A stretch of DNA of 64,000 nt from positions 23,723 to 87,722 of the forward strand of contig JAFQRH010000009.1 in assembly GCA_017410165.1 (NCBI GenBank), in the 5' to 3' direction. Of this stretch, positions 34,193 through 43,278 are shown piece by piece. Below the pieces are notes generated by a model. The model had not been told where the DNA came from. It was given only the letters and a program-made list of their open reading frames with translations, and ran no database searches. This stretch comes from Alistipes sp. (lineage in GTDB: Bacteria > Bacteroidota > Bacteroidia > Bacteroidales > Rikenellaceae). The position numbers and the translations under genes are program-made. The first letter of the stretch is position 1; each line of letters begins with the position of its first letter.

Positions 34193-35398
34193 CTATCTTC
34201 CTTTCCCAATTTTGTAGAATTGTATCAATCGTCCATCAGGTTCAACCTTTAATGCATAATAATCTCCATTACAATAATATGCATCATCTTCATATTTCCT
34301 AAATTGCTTATCTGGGTATTTATCTCTGAACTCCTGATACTCTTCATTAAGAGCCGTCATAACATGCTTTATTGTTATCTCTACATCCTTTTCATTAAGC
34401 TGAAATTTAGTCCTTTCAGAGTAATATCCAGCAATGGTTAACTCTTCAACATGCCTCAAGTAAATATGCAGAAATCCATCAAGGTCTAAATACAATAAAT
34501 GTTTTCCTACAACATTGTATCTATGTTGATGAAACCTTAGTGTTTTATCTATAATAAGCATTGCTTTTTGTGGATGCTTTTCAGAGAATCTTTTTAATCC
34601 CCCAATACCTTTCAGCAGTTCCTCTAATTTGGCTAATCTTTCTTGCATACGAATGAAATTAAGCTTTAATAAAGTCTTTCTATCATCCCCCTTTAAACAA
34701 TTTGCCTGTTTTTTCCACTCAAGAAAGATTCTAGCGACTTCATTGTTATTTATTTGTCCATCATCATTGAAAATAAGGCTTCGTTCTACTGGTGATAGAT
34801 TCTCGCTATCTAATACTAATTTATATGCTAAATACTGCGTATATTCATCTGGCGTTATTGCTATGCCTTGTTCCATAAAACGGACTAATGCTCCATACAT
34901 CCATCCTATATCATCTCCATTCCCTAAGCCTTCGAAAGGTATTTCTAAAACATTTGGTTTGCGTTTTTCTTCACTATAGAATTTGTTTTCATCGGCAGTG
35001 GAAGGTGCCACCAACAATGATATTATATCGTGAGTTGGAATTTCGCACAAGAGTTTCGGGCTTGGTATATTTCCATTACTATCAATCAATATATTGACCT
35101 TAACATTTGTTTTTGTATCTAAAGCAGACGTATTCGCATTAAGTAACGCTCTCTCTTTGATGGTGTATACAATCTGACCTGTTAGGCAAGTTCCATATTG
35201 GGCAGAACTGTTAGTATCTGGACGTAGTGTCATCGTAACAACCGCATCGTCCTTGCCGCAAAAAGTATAAATTTCTTCTTGACTAAAACCTTCTTCCTTT
35301 TTGTATAACTGCTGCCCAAGCATCGCAGCCATTTGTCTTTCAGTAGCATCTATCTGTTGCTGTATTACATCGATTAATTGTTCTTTATCAGTATCCAT
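34193..35398 (-). CDS. Hypothetical protein of a defence island
   Basis: 401 residues, no signal peptide. N-terminal helix (MDTDKEQLIDVIQQQIDATE), a beta-rich middle (TMTLRPDTNSSAQYGTCLTG), a long charged helical region about residues 205-275, and a C-terminal domain with FHQHRYNVVGKHLLYLDLDG, FLHIYLRHVEEL and TKFQLNEKDVEITIKHVM. That C-terminal pattern resembles domains found at the ends of polymorphic-toxin-like proteins, but I cannot name a family or point to catalytic residues. It stands alone between abiE and the HTH genes. Confidence 0.65.
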   Translation of the reverse strand: MDTDKEQLIDVIQQQIDATERQMAAMLGQQLYKKEEGFSQEEIYTFCGKDDAVVTMTLRPDTNSSAQYGTCLTGQIVYTIKERALLNANTSALDTKTNVKVNILIDSNGNIPSPKLLCEIPTHDIISLLVAPSTADENKFYSEEKRKPNVLEIPFEGLGNGDDIGWMYGALVRFMEQGIAITPDEYTQYLAYKLVLDSENLSPVERSLIFNDDGQINNNEVARIFLEWKKQANCLKGDDRKTLLKLNFIRMQERLAKLEELLKGIGGLKRFSEKHPQKAMLIIDKTLRFHQHRYNVVGKHLLYLDLDGFLHIYLRHVEELTIAGYYSERTKFQLNEKDVEITIKHVMTALNEEYQEFRDKYPDKQFRKYEDDAYYCNGDYYALKVEPDGRLIQFYKIGKGR

Positions 35399-36070
35399 AA
35401 TATGTATTAAATTTGAGGTATGTTAATTCTCCTCAAAATTAACAAATTAAATTAGTATATACAATTGCAGGCAAATCGCTGCAATTCGGATTCTTCTTTT
35501 ATAAAAATAAGGGTCGCCCAAAAAGGACTACCCTCTTTGGAAAGTGTACAGCGGATTAGTGTATAACACACACTCTATCAGTGCAATAAGTTAAATAGAA
35601 GTGAAACGATTTTGCGTGCAAAATTGATAAATGTGTTGATTTGTGAAGAAATGATGTGTTTTACCCCCCCAATTAATGTGCTGTATAGCTCGTGAATACT
35701 TGCTTCGGGAAGACTATAATTTGATTGGAAGTCGCAAAAACTCCGTATAAAATTTGCGGGAAATCGGGATTGGGTATCAATCAACATGTTCGCAATTGTG
35801 CGGAATGTGTGATTTTTTAATAGATTCCGCACGATTGAAGCACTTTTTAGCATAGAGGAGAGAGCCGCTACTAAAAGTTCCTCAACAAATATTTTTGGAA
35901 AAATGTGAAAATCGGGGGTGTTTTGTTTTGGAAAATTGCAGAATGTTAGAGTAAATTGGGAATGTGGCTAAACTTTATAGACCACATTTTTTGCATAAAC
36001 AGAACAAATCGGTAAAATCCGTAAACTTTCCCAAGAAAAGCCACCTACTCTAAATTAAAAACGATGAATT
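35399..36070. other. Gene-free spacer before the HTH genes
   Basis: Contains a degenerate terminator-like AGGGTCGCCC-AAAAA-GGACTACCCT (35,510-35,535) and G/C homopolymers. A 91-codon minus-strand frame (35,578-35,853) is A+T-biased and not accepted. Probably the remains of the upstream part of a mobile unit. Confidence 0.5.
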
Positions 36071-36349
36071 ATGGAATATGTAGCGATTGAAAAGAGTGAG
36101 TACGAGCAGTTGCTCGGCACCATCAAGAAGGTGGCAACGGAGATTCGTGCCATTGCAGAGGAGTGCAGCATCAATTCGGAGTGGGTGGAGAATAGCGAGT
36201 TGGCGGAGATACTTGGGTTATCCAAACGCCAATTACAAGGTTATCGTGAGCGAGGTGTATTGGGCTTCTCGACAATTGGGCGCAAGATTTACTATCGCCG
36301 TGCCGAGGTGGAGAAACTTATTAAAATCAACACAATAAAATGTAAATAG
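36071..36349 (+). CDS. Helix-turn-helix (HTH_17, excisionase-like) protein
   Basis: 92 residues: coiled N-terminus then an MerR/excisionase-type wHTH (NSELAEILGLSKRQLQGYRE, then GRKIYYRRAEVEKLI). Pairs of such genes are standard in Bacteroidota conjugative and mobilisable elements, where they control excision genes. The next gene starts 1 base after its stop. Confidence 0.88.
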   Translation: MEYVAIEKSEYEQLLGTIKKVATEIRAIAEECSINSEWVENSELAEILGLSKRQLQGYRERGVLGFSTIGRKIYYRRAEVEKLIKINTIKCK

Positions 36350-36350
36350 T

Positions 36351-36676
36351 ATGAACTTGGTATTTAACGAAAATTTACGGGAGGTGCTCGGCGACATTGC
36401 GAAGGTTGATGCCGACATCGAGCAGATTCGAGGGCTCTGCCGTCCCGTGCTGAATGGAGAACACTACCTGTCAGGCGAAGAGGTTTGCAAGGCTTTGCGA
36501 ATTACTAAACGCACATTGCAGCAGTATCGAGATGACGGGCTTGTGTCGTTTGTCGCCCTGCCGGGCAAGATGCTTTACCGAGAATCGGGCCTGCGTGCTG
36601 CATTGGGAAAAACTATGTTGCTCCATTCGCCCACCGCAACGCCGAAGACTTCCCTGCGGTCTACGGCAGACGATAA
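36351..36676 (+). pseudogene. Second HTH_17 protein, frameshifted near its C-terminus
   Basis: The HTH (YLSGEEVCKALRITKRTLQQ) is intact. At the five-A run 36,608-36,612 one A appears to be missing: the shifted frame continues NYVAPFAHRNAEDFPAVYGR and stops at 36,674-36,676, directly before a terminator, which is the natural end. As the sequence stands translation would instead run on to 36,788 across the terminator. Confidence 0.7.
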
Positions 36677-36695
36677 CACATCACACACTGCTTCA

Positions 36696-36727
36696 AAACG
36701 AGAACTCGCAAGGGTTCTCGTTTTTTG
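36696..36727 (+). terminator. Terminator after the HTH pair
   Basis: AAACGAGAAC and GTTCTCGTTT pair around an 8-9 base loop, followed by a run of T. Confidence 0.8.
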
Positions 36728-37075
36728 TTTTAGCCTAAATGCGTTGTTTTTCCTAAAAGATTATGATTATAGCAAAATTTTTCGCTAAAAATTTCATATT
36801 TGCAATATAATAATTAAATTTGTAATAGAATTGCGGAATACGCAGTTTGTTTGATGGCATTTAGGCTATTGGTTTGCAACGAAAACGACCAATTTTAAGA
36901 GCAAACACACCAATAGGCACGATAAATGCCCTCGCTGTATAGCGCGGGTTGTGCTTATGTGTTTGTAGGTGCTTGGTCGTACCTCGTTGCAGTAAGTCCA
37001 GTCCACGCTTCTCTTTTTTGAGTTAAACGGTTGCCATCTATGGCTTGACACTTATTGTTTAACTTAAAATCAAAG

Positions 37076-37189
37076 TATTAAGAAAAAGATTTTCGGAATG
37101 ATGTTGCTATGTGCGACTACCGTTTATCTAACTTCTTGCTTTGGTGGGAGTTCTTTGAAGGTAGTACTTAAAGATACTTATTTTCTGTG
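37076..37189 (+). pseudogene. Remnant of a lipoprotein gene (signal peptide only)
   Basis: KKKIFGMMLLCATTVYLTSC followed by FGGSSLKVVL and a stop: a clear lipoprotein signal peptide with lipobox LTSC and about 17 further residues, but no ATG at the usual place (ATT) and no mature domain. Resembles the start of DUF3332-type small lipoproteins. The gap 36,790-37,247 otherwise holds nothing that I recognise. Confidence 0.4.
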
Positions 37190-37247
37190 ACATACAGAAC
37201 TAAAAGCTATGTTTTTTTCTTGCGAAACTCAAACATATTATAAAGTT

Positions 37248-38555
37248 ATGAGAAGAATTTTAGTTTTTATCATTTCTGCGCTGCTAGCGTCCTGCTTTGA
37301 CGCAAACGGACAGAACTTTCTGGAACGGCTGGGCCAGCGTGCCAAGAATGCCGTAGAAAACAAACTCGGAGATAAAGTGGAACAGGCCGTGAACGATGTC
37401 CTAGACGGAAATATCGGCGAGAAGAAAAAGAAGGAGACGGCCGATAAACAGACGGCCGATCCCGTCAGCCAGGACGCTGTCGCCATGCCTGACGCTGTCG
37501 CCATGCCTGACGCAAAAGTTCCTGCCCAGCCGAAGCAGGTGGAGACCTCCTATGCCAAGACCGACTTTGTGCCCGGCGACGAGATCTTCTTCGACGACCC
37601 GGTCGAGGGCGAGAAGGTCGGGGAATTCCCTTCCCGCTGGGACTTTATCAGCGGAGAGGAATGTGAGATCATCACGCTGAACGGAGAGCAGGTCATCAAA
37701 CTCTCCGGTTGGTACAGCATCATCAGCCCGCTGATGAAAGAGGCCGACTACCTTCCGGAAGATTTCACCATCGAGTTCGATGTATGGTCCAACAACAAGT
37801 ACGGCAGTTCGAACAATGACCACATCGACCTGCTCCTGGGATCGGCAGAAACGGAAGAACTCGTAGTCGTCAATCTGAACCCGGCATTCAACGAAAATCC
37901 GGCGGAGGGGGGACAGAGCGATATTTCCTATTCCTTCCGCTCTCCCGCCGGAGACCCTCGCCAAGGGTTGGCCAAGGGTGAATCCCTGACCCCGCTCATC
38001 CAGCCCGACAGCTGGCTGCACGTCGCCGTCTCTTTCAACAAGCGCGCATTCAAGTATTACGTGAACGGCGTGCGGATGATCAACCTCCCCAACGTCATGC
38101 GTCCCACCCGGATGGCCCTGCGCTCCGTGTCGAACTGCGAGGAGAGGGACCGCTTCTACCTGAAGAATATTCGCATGGCCAAGGGCGCCGTACCGCTCTA
38201 CGACCGTCTGATGTCCGAAGGCAAGATTATCACTTACGCCATTACCTTCGAGACCGGCAAGGCCGACCTTAAGCCCGAATCCATGGTGGAAATAAACCGT
38301 GTGGCCAAATTGATGAAGGAGAACCCTGGCCTGGAGTTCGAGGTCCAGGGCCATTGTGACGCCACCGGAAGCGACAAAGTCAATGACCCGCTGAGCCAGA
38401 AGCGGGCCGAAGCCATCGTCGCCGCCCTGGTAGAAGAGGGGATTGCCGAAGCCCGCCTCACCCCAGTAGGCAAGGGCTCTCACCAGCCCATCGCCTCCAA
38501 CAGCACGGACGAAGGCCGTGCCAAGAACCGCAGGGTAGAATTCATCAAGAAGTGA
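37248..38555 (+). CDS. OmpA-family outer-membrane protein
   Basis: 435 residues from MRRILVFIISALLASCFDAN (signal peptide, possible lipobox LASC). A charged helical region (residues 20-85) includes a duplicated DAVAMP unit; residues about 105-300 look like a concanavalin-type sheet (laminin-G-like) domain; residues about 320-435 are an OmpA C-terminal peptidoglycan-binding domain (ITFETGKADLKPESMVEINR, VQGHCDATGSDKVNDPLSQK, GRAKNRRVEF). Codon use (many CCC, GGC, CTG) differs from both the island and the core, which suggests separate origin. Confidence 0.88.
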   Translation: MRRILVFIISALLASCFDANGQNFLERLGQRAKNAVENKLGDKVEQAVNDVLDGNIGEKKKKETADKQTADPVSQDAVAMPDAVAMPDAKVPAQPKQVETSYAKTDFVPGDEIFFDDPVEGEKVGEFPSRWDFISGEECEIITLNGEQVIKLSGWYSIISPLMKEADYLPEDFTIEFDVWSNNKYGSSNNDHIDLLLGSAETEELVVVNLNPAFNENPAEGGQSDISYSFRSPAGDPRQGLAKGESLTPLIQPDSWLHVAVSFNKRAFKYYVNGVRMINLPNVMRPTRMALRSVSNCEERDRFYLKNIRMAKGAVPLYDRLMSEGKIITYAITFETGKADLKPESMVEINRVAKLMKENPGLEFEVQGHCDATGSDKVNDPLSQKRAEAIVAALVEEGIAEARLTPVGKGSHQPIASNSTDEGRAKNRRVEFIKK

Positions 38556-38632
38556 GTGCAGAGTGAAACTTGCTTCGACTCTGCCGAACGCCGCCGATGA
38601 ATTGAGAAACAGTTTGTAAAAAAAGTAACATT

Positions 38633-39748
38633 ATGAAAAAGATAATCATTACCCTTTTCGCCCTGGCGATGATGATTCCCGCCAGGGCCCAGATGACCCC
38701 CGAAGCCGTGATGGGCATGACGCCTGATTTGCCCTCCACCGCAGTCCTCCTCAATTACTGGAAAAATAGTAACGACCCGTTTCATAATGAATATCCCAAT
38801 TTAGACCTCTTGAACGAGTTCAGGGAAGCCTGGAATGCCGCCAATGACCAGATTCAGGACATGCAGGAAAAGACCCTCGCACCAGGCATGAAGAAAAATG
38901 CGATGGCCGGATTAGTTGCCGGAACAAACAAAACGGCAGGCGAGGTTGCCAATATGAGCGAGGCGGAGGCAAAGGCTCTCGCCATGTCCACCATGCAGGG
39001 ACGCCTGTCCAGCATGGGACTCAGTCAGGCCGATTTTGCAAAACTTCAGCGAAGCGACCTATCGGATGAAGAGGCCAAGGCGATGGCCAGCAAAGTGATG
39101 GCCAAACAAACGGGCGGGCTCACGGCAAAGGACATCGAGGCCATGTCCCACATGACCGACGAAGAGCGGGCCGCCTTCATGCAGGAATCCGGCCTGGGCG
39201 CATCCATAACCGCCAAGATGAATGCCGAGAAAGAGGGGCGCGCATCCTCTCAAAAGCAGTATCAGCTGGTTACGGAACTGATTTCCTTGGGCCAGAAGGA
39301 ACACAGTCTCCAGCAGAAGGCCATCGGGATGATTGAATCGGCCCGGAAGGAAGGCGTGGCTTTGTTTGACCGAAAGTACCGGAAGGCGGATGAGCAGCAC
39401 AGCGAAGAAATGCACCGGGCTGCGTTGGAACTGGAAGATGCTATCGGCGAAGCAGCGTATAAAGCCGCCCTGGCGCGCCTGAATGCAGCCCAGTCCGCTT
39501 GGTTCAGTAACATGAGCCAATTCTACGCAGAGTACATTCCCCTGTACCGCGATGCCGTGGCCGGTGCCATGGACTGCTGCCGCGCCGAGTTACTCCCCGT
39601 CAAAAGGCAGCATAAGGAGGTGATGGAACAGCTCTACGCACTCACCCGGAGTGCCGAATACGCCCTCTCCGAATCCATCCCCTTTGAAGCTTCATACATG
39701 TACTTTGAGCTCTCCGAAAAAATTACGGAATTTGAACTAACTTTATAA
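38633..39748 (+). CDS. Secreted helical hypothetical protein
   Basis: 371 residues with a signal peptide MKKIIITLFALAMMIPARAQ. The mature part is Ala/Met/Glu-rich and nearly all helical (MSEAEAKALAMSTMQG, SDLSDEEAKAMASKVM, HMTDEERAAFM), as in periplasmic or surface coiled proteins. No known domain. Same codon style and strand as the OmpA gene 77 bases upstream, so it belongs to the same transferred operon fragment. Confidence 0.75.
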   Translation: MKKIIITLFALAMMIPARAQMTPEAVMGMTPDLPSTAVLLNYWKNSNDPFHNEYPNLDLLNEFREAWNAANDQIQDMQEKTLAPGMKKNAMAGLVAGTNKTAGEVANMSEAEAKALAMSTMQGRLSSMGLSQADFAKLQRSDLSDEEAKAMASKVMAKQTGGLTAKDIEAMSHMTDEERAAFMQESGLGASITAKMNAEKEGRASSQKQYQLVTELISLGQKEHSLQQKAIGMIESARKEGVALFDRKYRKADEQHSEEMHRAALELEDAIGEAAYKAALARLNAAQSAWFSNMSQFYAEYIPLYRDAVAGAMDCCRAELLPVKRQHKEVMEQLYALTRSAEYALSESIPFEASYMYFELSEKITEFELTL

Positions 39749-39759
39749 AAAATAGCAGC

Positions 39760-39819
39760 ACGAAAAAAGTCTTCGCACTCATCGCCGTGGCAGCTATGAT
39801 GCTTAAAACGGTTTTATAA
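39760..39819 (+). pseudogene. Remnant of a third secreted-protein gene
   Basis: TKKVFALIAVAAMMLKTVL then stop: the first 20 codons of a signal peptide whose ATG is now ACG and whose body is missing. It marks a deletion or insertion border at the right end of the foreign segment. Confidence 0.5.
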
Positions 39820-39864
39820 TTTATGACCAAAATATCCATTCGATTTTTATAATAACCGTGTGGA

Positions 39865-39912
39865 AGAAACAAACAACTCGTGAGCGTAACTCACGAGTTG
39901 TTTGTTGTTTTT
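39865..39912 (-). terminator. Terminator downstream of adenine deaminase
   Basis: AAACAACTCGTGAG pairs perfectly with CTCACGAGTTGTTT around CGTAA; T-rich flanks on both strands. Confidence 0.8.
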
Positions 39913-39978
39913 GAGGTAATCAGTACCCCTCCAAAATTAGCAAAGATGTATCAGAGCCGGCTCAATGCCTTGCTCGCG

Positions 39979-41724
39979 CTATTCCCACAACGAGGTAAAG
40001 CCGAATGCTATGCCATCAAACAGCCCCATATCAGTAAGTTTCAGGTCCGGAATGACCGGCAGCGCCATAAATGCCATTGTCATAAACGGTGCATTGATAG
40101 TGCAACCCATATCTTTTGCCATCTGTTTGAGCGCCAAGTGATTTTGGGCAACCTCCTCCGCTTTGAGCGTAGTCATCAATCCGGCAATCGGCAACGGAAG
40201 GCATTTGATTTGCTCGCCATCACAAACCGTAATTCCACCCTTCTCGGCAATCAGGCGGTTAATCACCGTGACAATATCTTTGTCGTCACATCCCAACGCT
40301 ATGATATTATGGCTATCGTGTGCGATGGTCGAAGCCAACGCACCTCGGCGCAGACCAAAGCCCTTGATATATGCCACTTGCGGTGCGGCTGCTGCATATC
40401 TGTTATACACTACAAGTTTGGCGATACCCGAATCGACATCTGTAACGACATTTCCGGCGGCATCGCTCTTGGGCTTTACGACCTCTTTTCCCGTTATCAG
40501 CGAGCCCTCGGAGGCCGTAATAACTTTCAGGTGCTCACCCTCGCACTTCACCGCGATATCGGCAACATCAAGCTCCTCGGCTTGGAAGTAATTCAACGTC
40601 GCCAAATCAACCGTCGTAGTCGCTCGACGCAAGGCATCGGTTACGCCTTTGGTTGCGTTATACACCTCATATCCTTGTATGTAGGTTGAGAGAATCTTAA
40701 ATTCGTTAAGGTTATTTACCACAATAAAATCGGCAGAATCGCCCTCGCCCAGAAGACCATTTTTCAGCATATAATGTTTTACAGGCGTAACGCACGCCGC
40801 GTCAAGCGTCTCCCACAAAGGCATACCCTTTGCCACCGCTCTTCGTACCAAGCCGTTGATATATCCGATTGTCTCGACATCATCAGGGTACATATCGTCC
40901 GAGCAGAACAAAACCTGCCCCGGGTGCTCCTTTATCAGCGTATGAAGGGCCTCAAAATCGCACGCCGCACTACCCTCTCTGATTATGATTTTCATACCCA
41001 ACGCCAACTTCTCTTTCGCCTCATCCACCGACGTACATTCGTGGTCGGTCGAGACACCCGCCGCAACATACTTCTGCAACTGTTCGCCCGAAGTCTTCGG
41101 AGCGTGGCCGTCGATTGGCTTTCCGACATTTATGGCCGCCTGCAACTTGGTCAGCACCTGCGCATCGTCATACACGACACCCGGCACGTTCATCATCTCT
41201 GCAAGACCCATAATCTCGTCACGCGCCAACAGTCCAGCCACCTGCTCGGCGTCAAGCGTTGCGCCCGAAGTCTCGAATGTTGTAGAAGGGACACAAGATG
41301 GAGCCATAAAATTGAAATAGAAACGTGCATTATTGCCGTTCTCAATCATAAAATCGATACCCGGCACACCCAACACGTTAGCAATCTCGTGGGGATCGCA
41401 CACCGCCGCAACAACACCATTTGCCACAGCCATACGTGCATAATTTTCCGGCACCATCAGCGTACTCTCGATATGGATGTGAGAATCGACAAAGCCCGGC
41501 AAAATATATGTATCATACACGCCGGAGGTCCCTTTCACGGAGACCACCCGACCCTCGTCAATTGTCAGCTCTCCCGGGAATACTTTTCGTGCTTGCACAT
41601 CAACGATATTGCCATAAAGCACCTTTTTTGCAGGGTAATCCGACGGGCACGTTTCGCAAGAGCCAAAGCCCAACACCACAGCAACTGCAACCGTTAAAAT
41701 AGATAGCAATCTCTTCATACTCAT
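39979..41724 (-). CDS. ade: Adenine deaminase with a lipoprotein signal peptide
   Basis: 581 residues. After MSMKRLLSILTVAVAVVLGF and GSCETC (lipobox GFGSC) comes a full adenine deaminase: LPGFVDSHIHIESTLMVPEN (metal-binding HxH), AVCDPHEIANVLGV, IDGHAPKTSG, STDHECTSVDEA, LFCSDDMYPDDV, and the C-terminal LASTIAHDSHNIIALGCDDK. The enzyme deaminates adenine to hypoxanthine. Cytoplasmic homologues lack the signal; here the enzyme should be anchored outside the inner membrane. An alternative start two codons in (41,718) gives the same product. Confidence 0.9.
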   Translation of the reverse strand: MSMKRLLSILTVAVAVVLGFGSCETCPSDYPAKKVLYGNIVDVQARKVFPGELTIDEGRVVSVKGTSGVYDTYILPGFVDSHIHIESTLMVPENYARMAVANGVVAAVCDPHEIANVLGVPGIDFMIENGNNARFYFNFMAPSCVPSTTFETSGATLDAEQVAGLLARDEIMGLAEMMNVPGVVYDDAQVLTKLQAAINVGKPIDGHAPKTSGEQLQKYVAAGVSTDHECTSVDEAKEKLALGMKIIIREGSAACDFEALHTLIKEHPGQVLFCSDDMYPDDVETIGYINGLVRRAVAKGMPLWETLDAACVTPVKHYMLKNGLLGEGDSADFIVVNNLNEFKILSTYIQGYEVYNATKGVTDALRRATTTVDLATLNYFQAEELDVADIAVKCEGEHLKVITASEGSLITGKEVVKPKSDAAGNVVTDVDSGIAKLVVYNRYAAAAPQVAYIKGFGLRRGALASTIAHDSHNIIALGCDDKDIVTVINRLIAEKGGITVCDGEQIKCLPLPIAGLMTTLKAEEVAQNHLALKQMAKDMGCTINAPFMTMAFMALPVIPDLKLTDMGLFDGIAFGFTSLWE

Positions 41725-41783
41725 AATCTATTAAAAAGAGTTACACAAATAACACATCAGCACCCCTACTATCGGCTGATTTA

Positions 41784-41791
41784 CAAAGGTA
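41784..41791 (-). promoter_or_regulatory. -7 box for the adenine deaminase gene
   Basis: TACCTTTG on the minus strand, about 60 bases before the start; the -33 region is only weakly TTTG-like. Confidence 0.4.
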
Positions 41792-41888
41792 TATATAAAT
41801 AATCCAAGAACCAATATTTTGTGAATATTTATTTAGTCACATTGGAATATCATACAACATAGGTTCCACAAAAAAAGTATCGTTATGG

Positions 41889-43007
41889 TCATTCGTCGAA
41901 TACCGGAATACGAACAGGAATGGAGTATTTCACGCTAACGGGCTTGCCGTTATTTTTGAGGGTTGACGGTTGCCAGCGGGGCGAACAGTATATGACTCTC
42001 TGCACGTGATCTGCCCACTGCTTGTTATTATGACTCGCGATATAGACATAATCAACCACCCCCAAACGATTTACGTAAAAAACGGCTACGGCGAATATTA
42101 CTTCACTCGAATTGCGCAATTTTGTAGCCAATTCGCGGCTCATATTCTGTGTGCACCACAATCTGAACGCATCAATATCTCCACCATTGAATCTCGGTCG
42201 CGTGAGATATTTCCAAGTCGGAGGTTGATTATACGCCATTATGCGCATATTCAACATAAGCGATGGTTTCAGCGTAAATCGTATCACATTATGCGACTTG
42301 GATTTATAACAGAACGCTCGTTTGCCATTGACATCCTCGAAGCCGAATTGTCCGTCATCATCCGTTTGTGTCTTTTTCAGATAAACGACCGCTCCTTTCA
42401 CCGGCTGACCGTCATCATCCGTAACAATCAGCGTGTAGTCGGATGTAGTACCACTCTTGACAATCTTCACATCATCGTTGAGCTTAACGCATACTACTCC
42501 GCGCAGTTTGATGTGTGACAGCGTCAGGTTGGCAGCGTTAAGTATTGCGCGTTGCGACTTATTCAGTTTCTTTGCCACCTTAACGCTCTTAATCTGCTCG
42601 TCGGTATAATGATAGGCAAAAAACCTCGGCTCATAGTGACCATTGACGATATATACGGGGTTGCTATAATCCATATCGAGTTTGCGTGGAACAGGTTGGT
42701 AGGTAAAGCACCCACAACTGCCCAACGTGATGCGAATTGTCGGGCTGCAACCGAGTGAAAATGCATAATAACCATCTTCTTTGCCGGTATCCACAATACA
42801 ACCTCGTCCGTATTTTGCGCGAATCGTAACCTTGCCTTCATCATCCGTTATAGCCGCTTCCGTATATATTGAAGCTCTGCTCACAGGATCCCCCTCTTTA
42901 TCCGTTACCGTACCGGCATATTCGTACATCACCTCCTCTTGCGCCGTTGCTCCGCCATACGACAGCAGTACGCACATCACGACAAAAACTGATTTTAAGA
43001 GTTTCAT
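41889..43007 (-). CDS. Secreted protein with TonB-C-like domain
   Basis: 372 residues with a cleavable signal peptide (MKLLKSVFVVMCVLLSYGGA). Two carboxypeptidase-regulatory-like beta modules (YAGTVTDKEGDPVSRASIYT; TLIVTDDDGQPVKGAVVYLK) are followed by a C-terminal TonB-type domain (PRFNGGDIDAFRLWCTQNMS ... GVVDYVYIASHNNKQWADHV ... YCSPRWQPSTLKNNGKPVSV). The inner-membrane anchor and proline-rich linker of true TonB are missing, so it is not an energy transducer; periplasmic interaction with a TonB box or peptidoglycan is a guess. Confidence 0.78.
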   Translation of the reverse strand: MKLLKSVFVVMCVLLSYGGATAQEEVMYEYAGTVTDKEGDPVSRASIYTEAAITDDEGKVTIRAKYGRGCIVDTGKEDGYYAFSLGCSPTIRITLGSCGCFTYQPVPRKLDMDYSNPVYIVNGHYEPRFFAYHYTDEQIKSVKVAKKLNKSQRAILNAANLTLSHIKLRGVVCVKLNDDVKIVKSGTTSDYTLIVTDDDGQPVKGAVVYLKKTQTDDDGQFGFEDVNGKRAFCYKSKSHNVIRFTLKPSLMLNMRIMAYNQPPTWKYLTRPRFNGGDIDAFRLWCTQNMSRELATKLRNSSEVIFAVAVFYVNRLGVVDYVYIASHNNKQWADHVQRVIYCSPRWQPSTLKNNGKPVSVKYSIPVRIPVFDE

Positions 43008-43111
43008 AGATAATCGATTTATGGTTTATATGCTCTGTTTTTCTGGGTTTATACAACAAATGTACGAAAAAAATCATACAATAGCAATAGATGGATGGGT
43101 GTTAGACGAGA

Positions 43112-43147
43112 CTTTGGCGTGTCTAACAAGTTTTTTTTAGACACGCC
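43112..43147. terminator. Hairpin upstream of the TonB-C gene
   Basis: GGCGTGTCTA pairs with TAGACACGCC around ACAAGTTTTTTT; it carries a T run and lies in the repeat-rich spacer. Confidence 0.5.
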
Positions 43148-43214
43148 CTTCTCTGTTAGAAGTTGTATAACAAGAGGGATTTCAAGGCCTGCGTAGCCCG
43201 AAAAAGCGCAGTTT

Positions 43215-43278
43215 ACTCGGCGTAAATGAGCATTTTGAGGGCAAGCGTAACGCAGAAATCACCTTGTTAGACGGCTTC
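43215..43278. repeat. 64-bp dispersed intergenic repeat, copy 2
   Basis: Identical over 64 bases to 6,306-6,369. Its right end runs straight into GTGCCTCTCCGCTGGCGCGG, which is itself repeated at 43,381. Confidence 0.85.

Noticed and set aside
35578..35853. 91-codon minus-strand frame
   Set aside because: A+T-driven, no start context, no recognisable features.
36677..36788. C-terminal extension of the second HTH gene
   Set aside because: It is produced only by the indel at 36,608-36,612 and reads through a terminator hairpin.
39930..39990. Right-hand attachment site of the tRNA-Phe island
   Set aside because: No copy of the tRNA-Phe 3' end (GGTTCGATTCCTGGTGGCACCA-like) was found near the apparent right border or elsewhere in the window.
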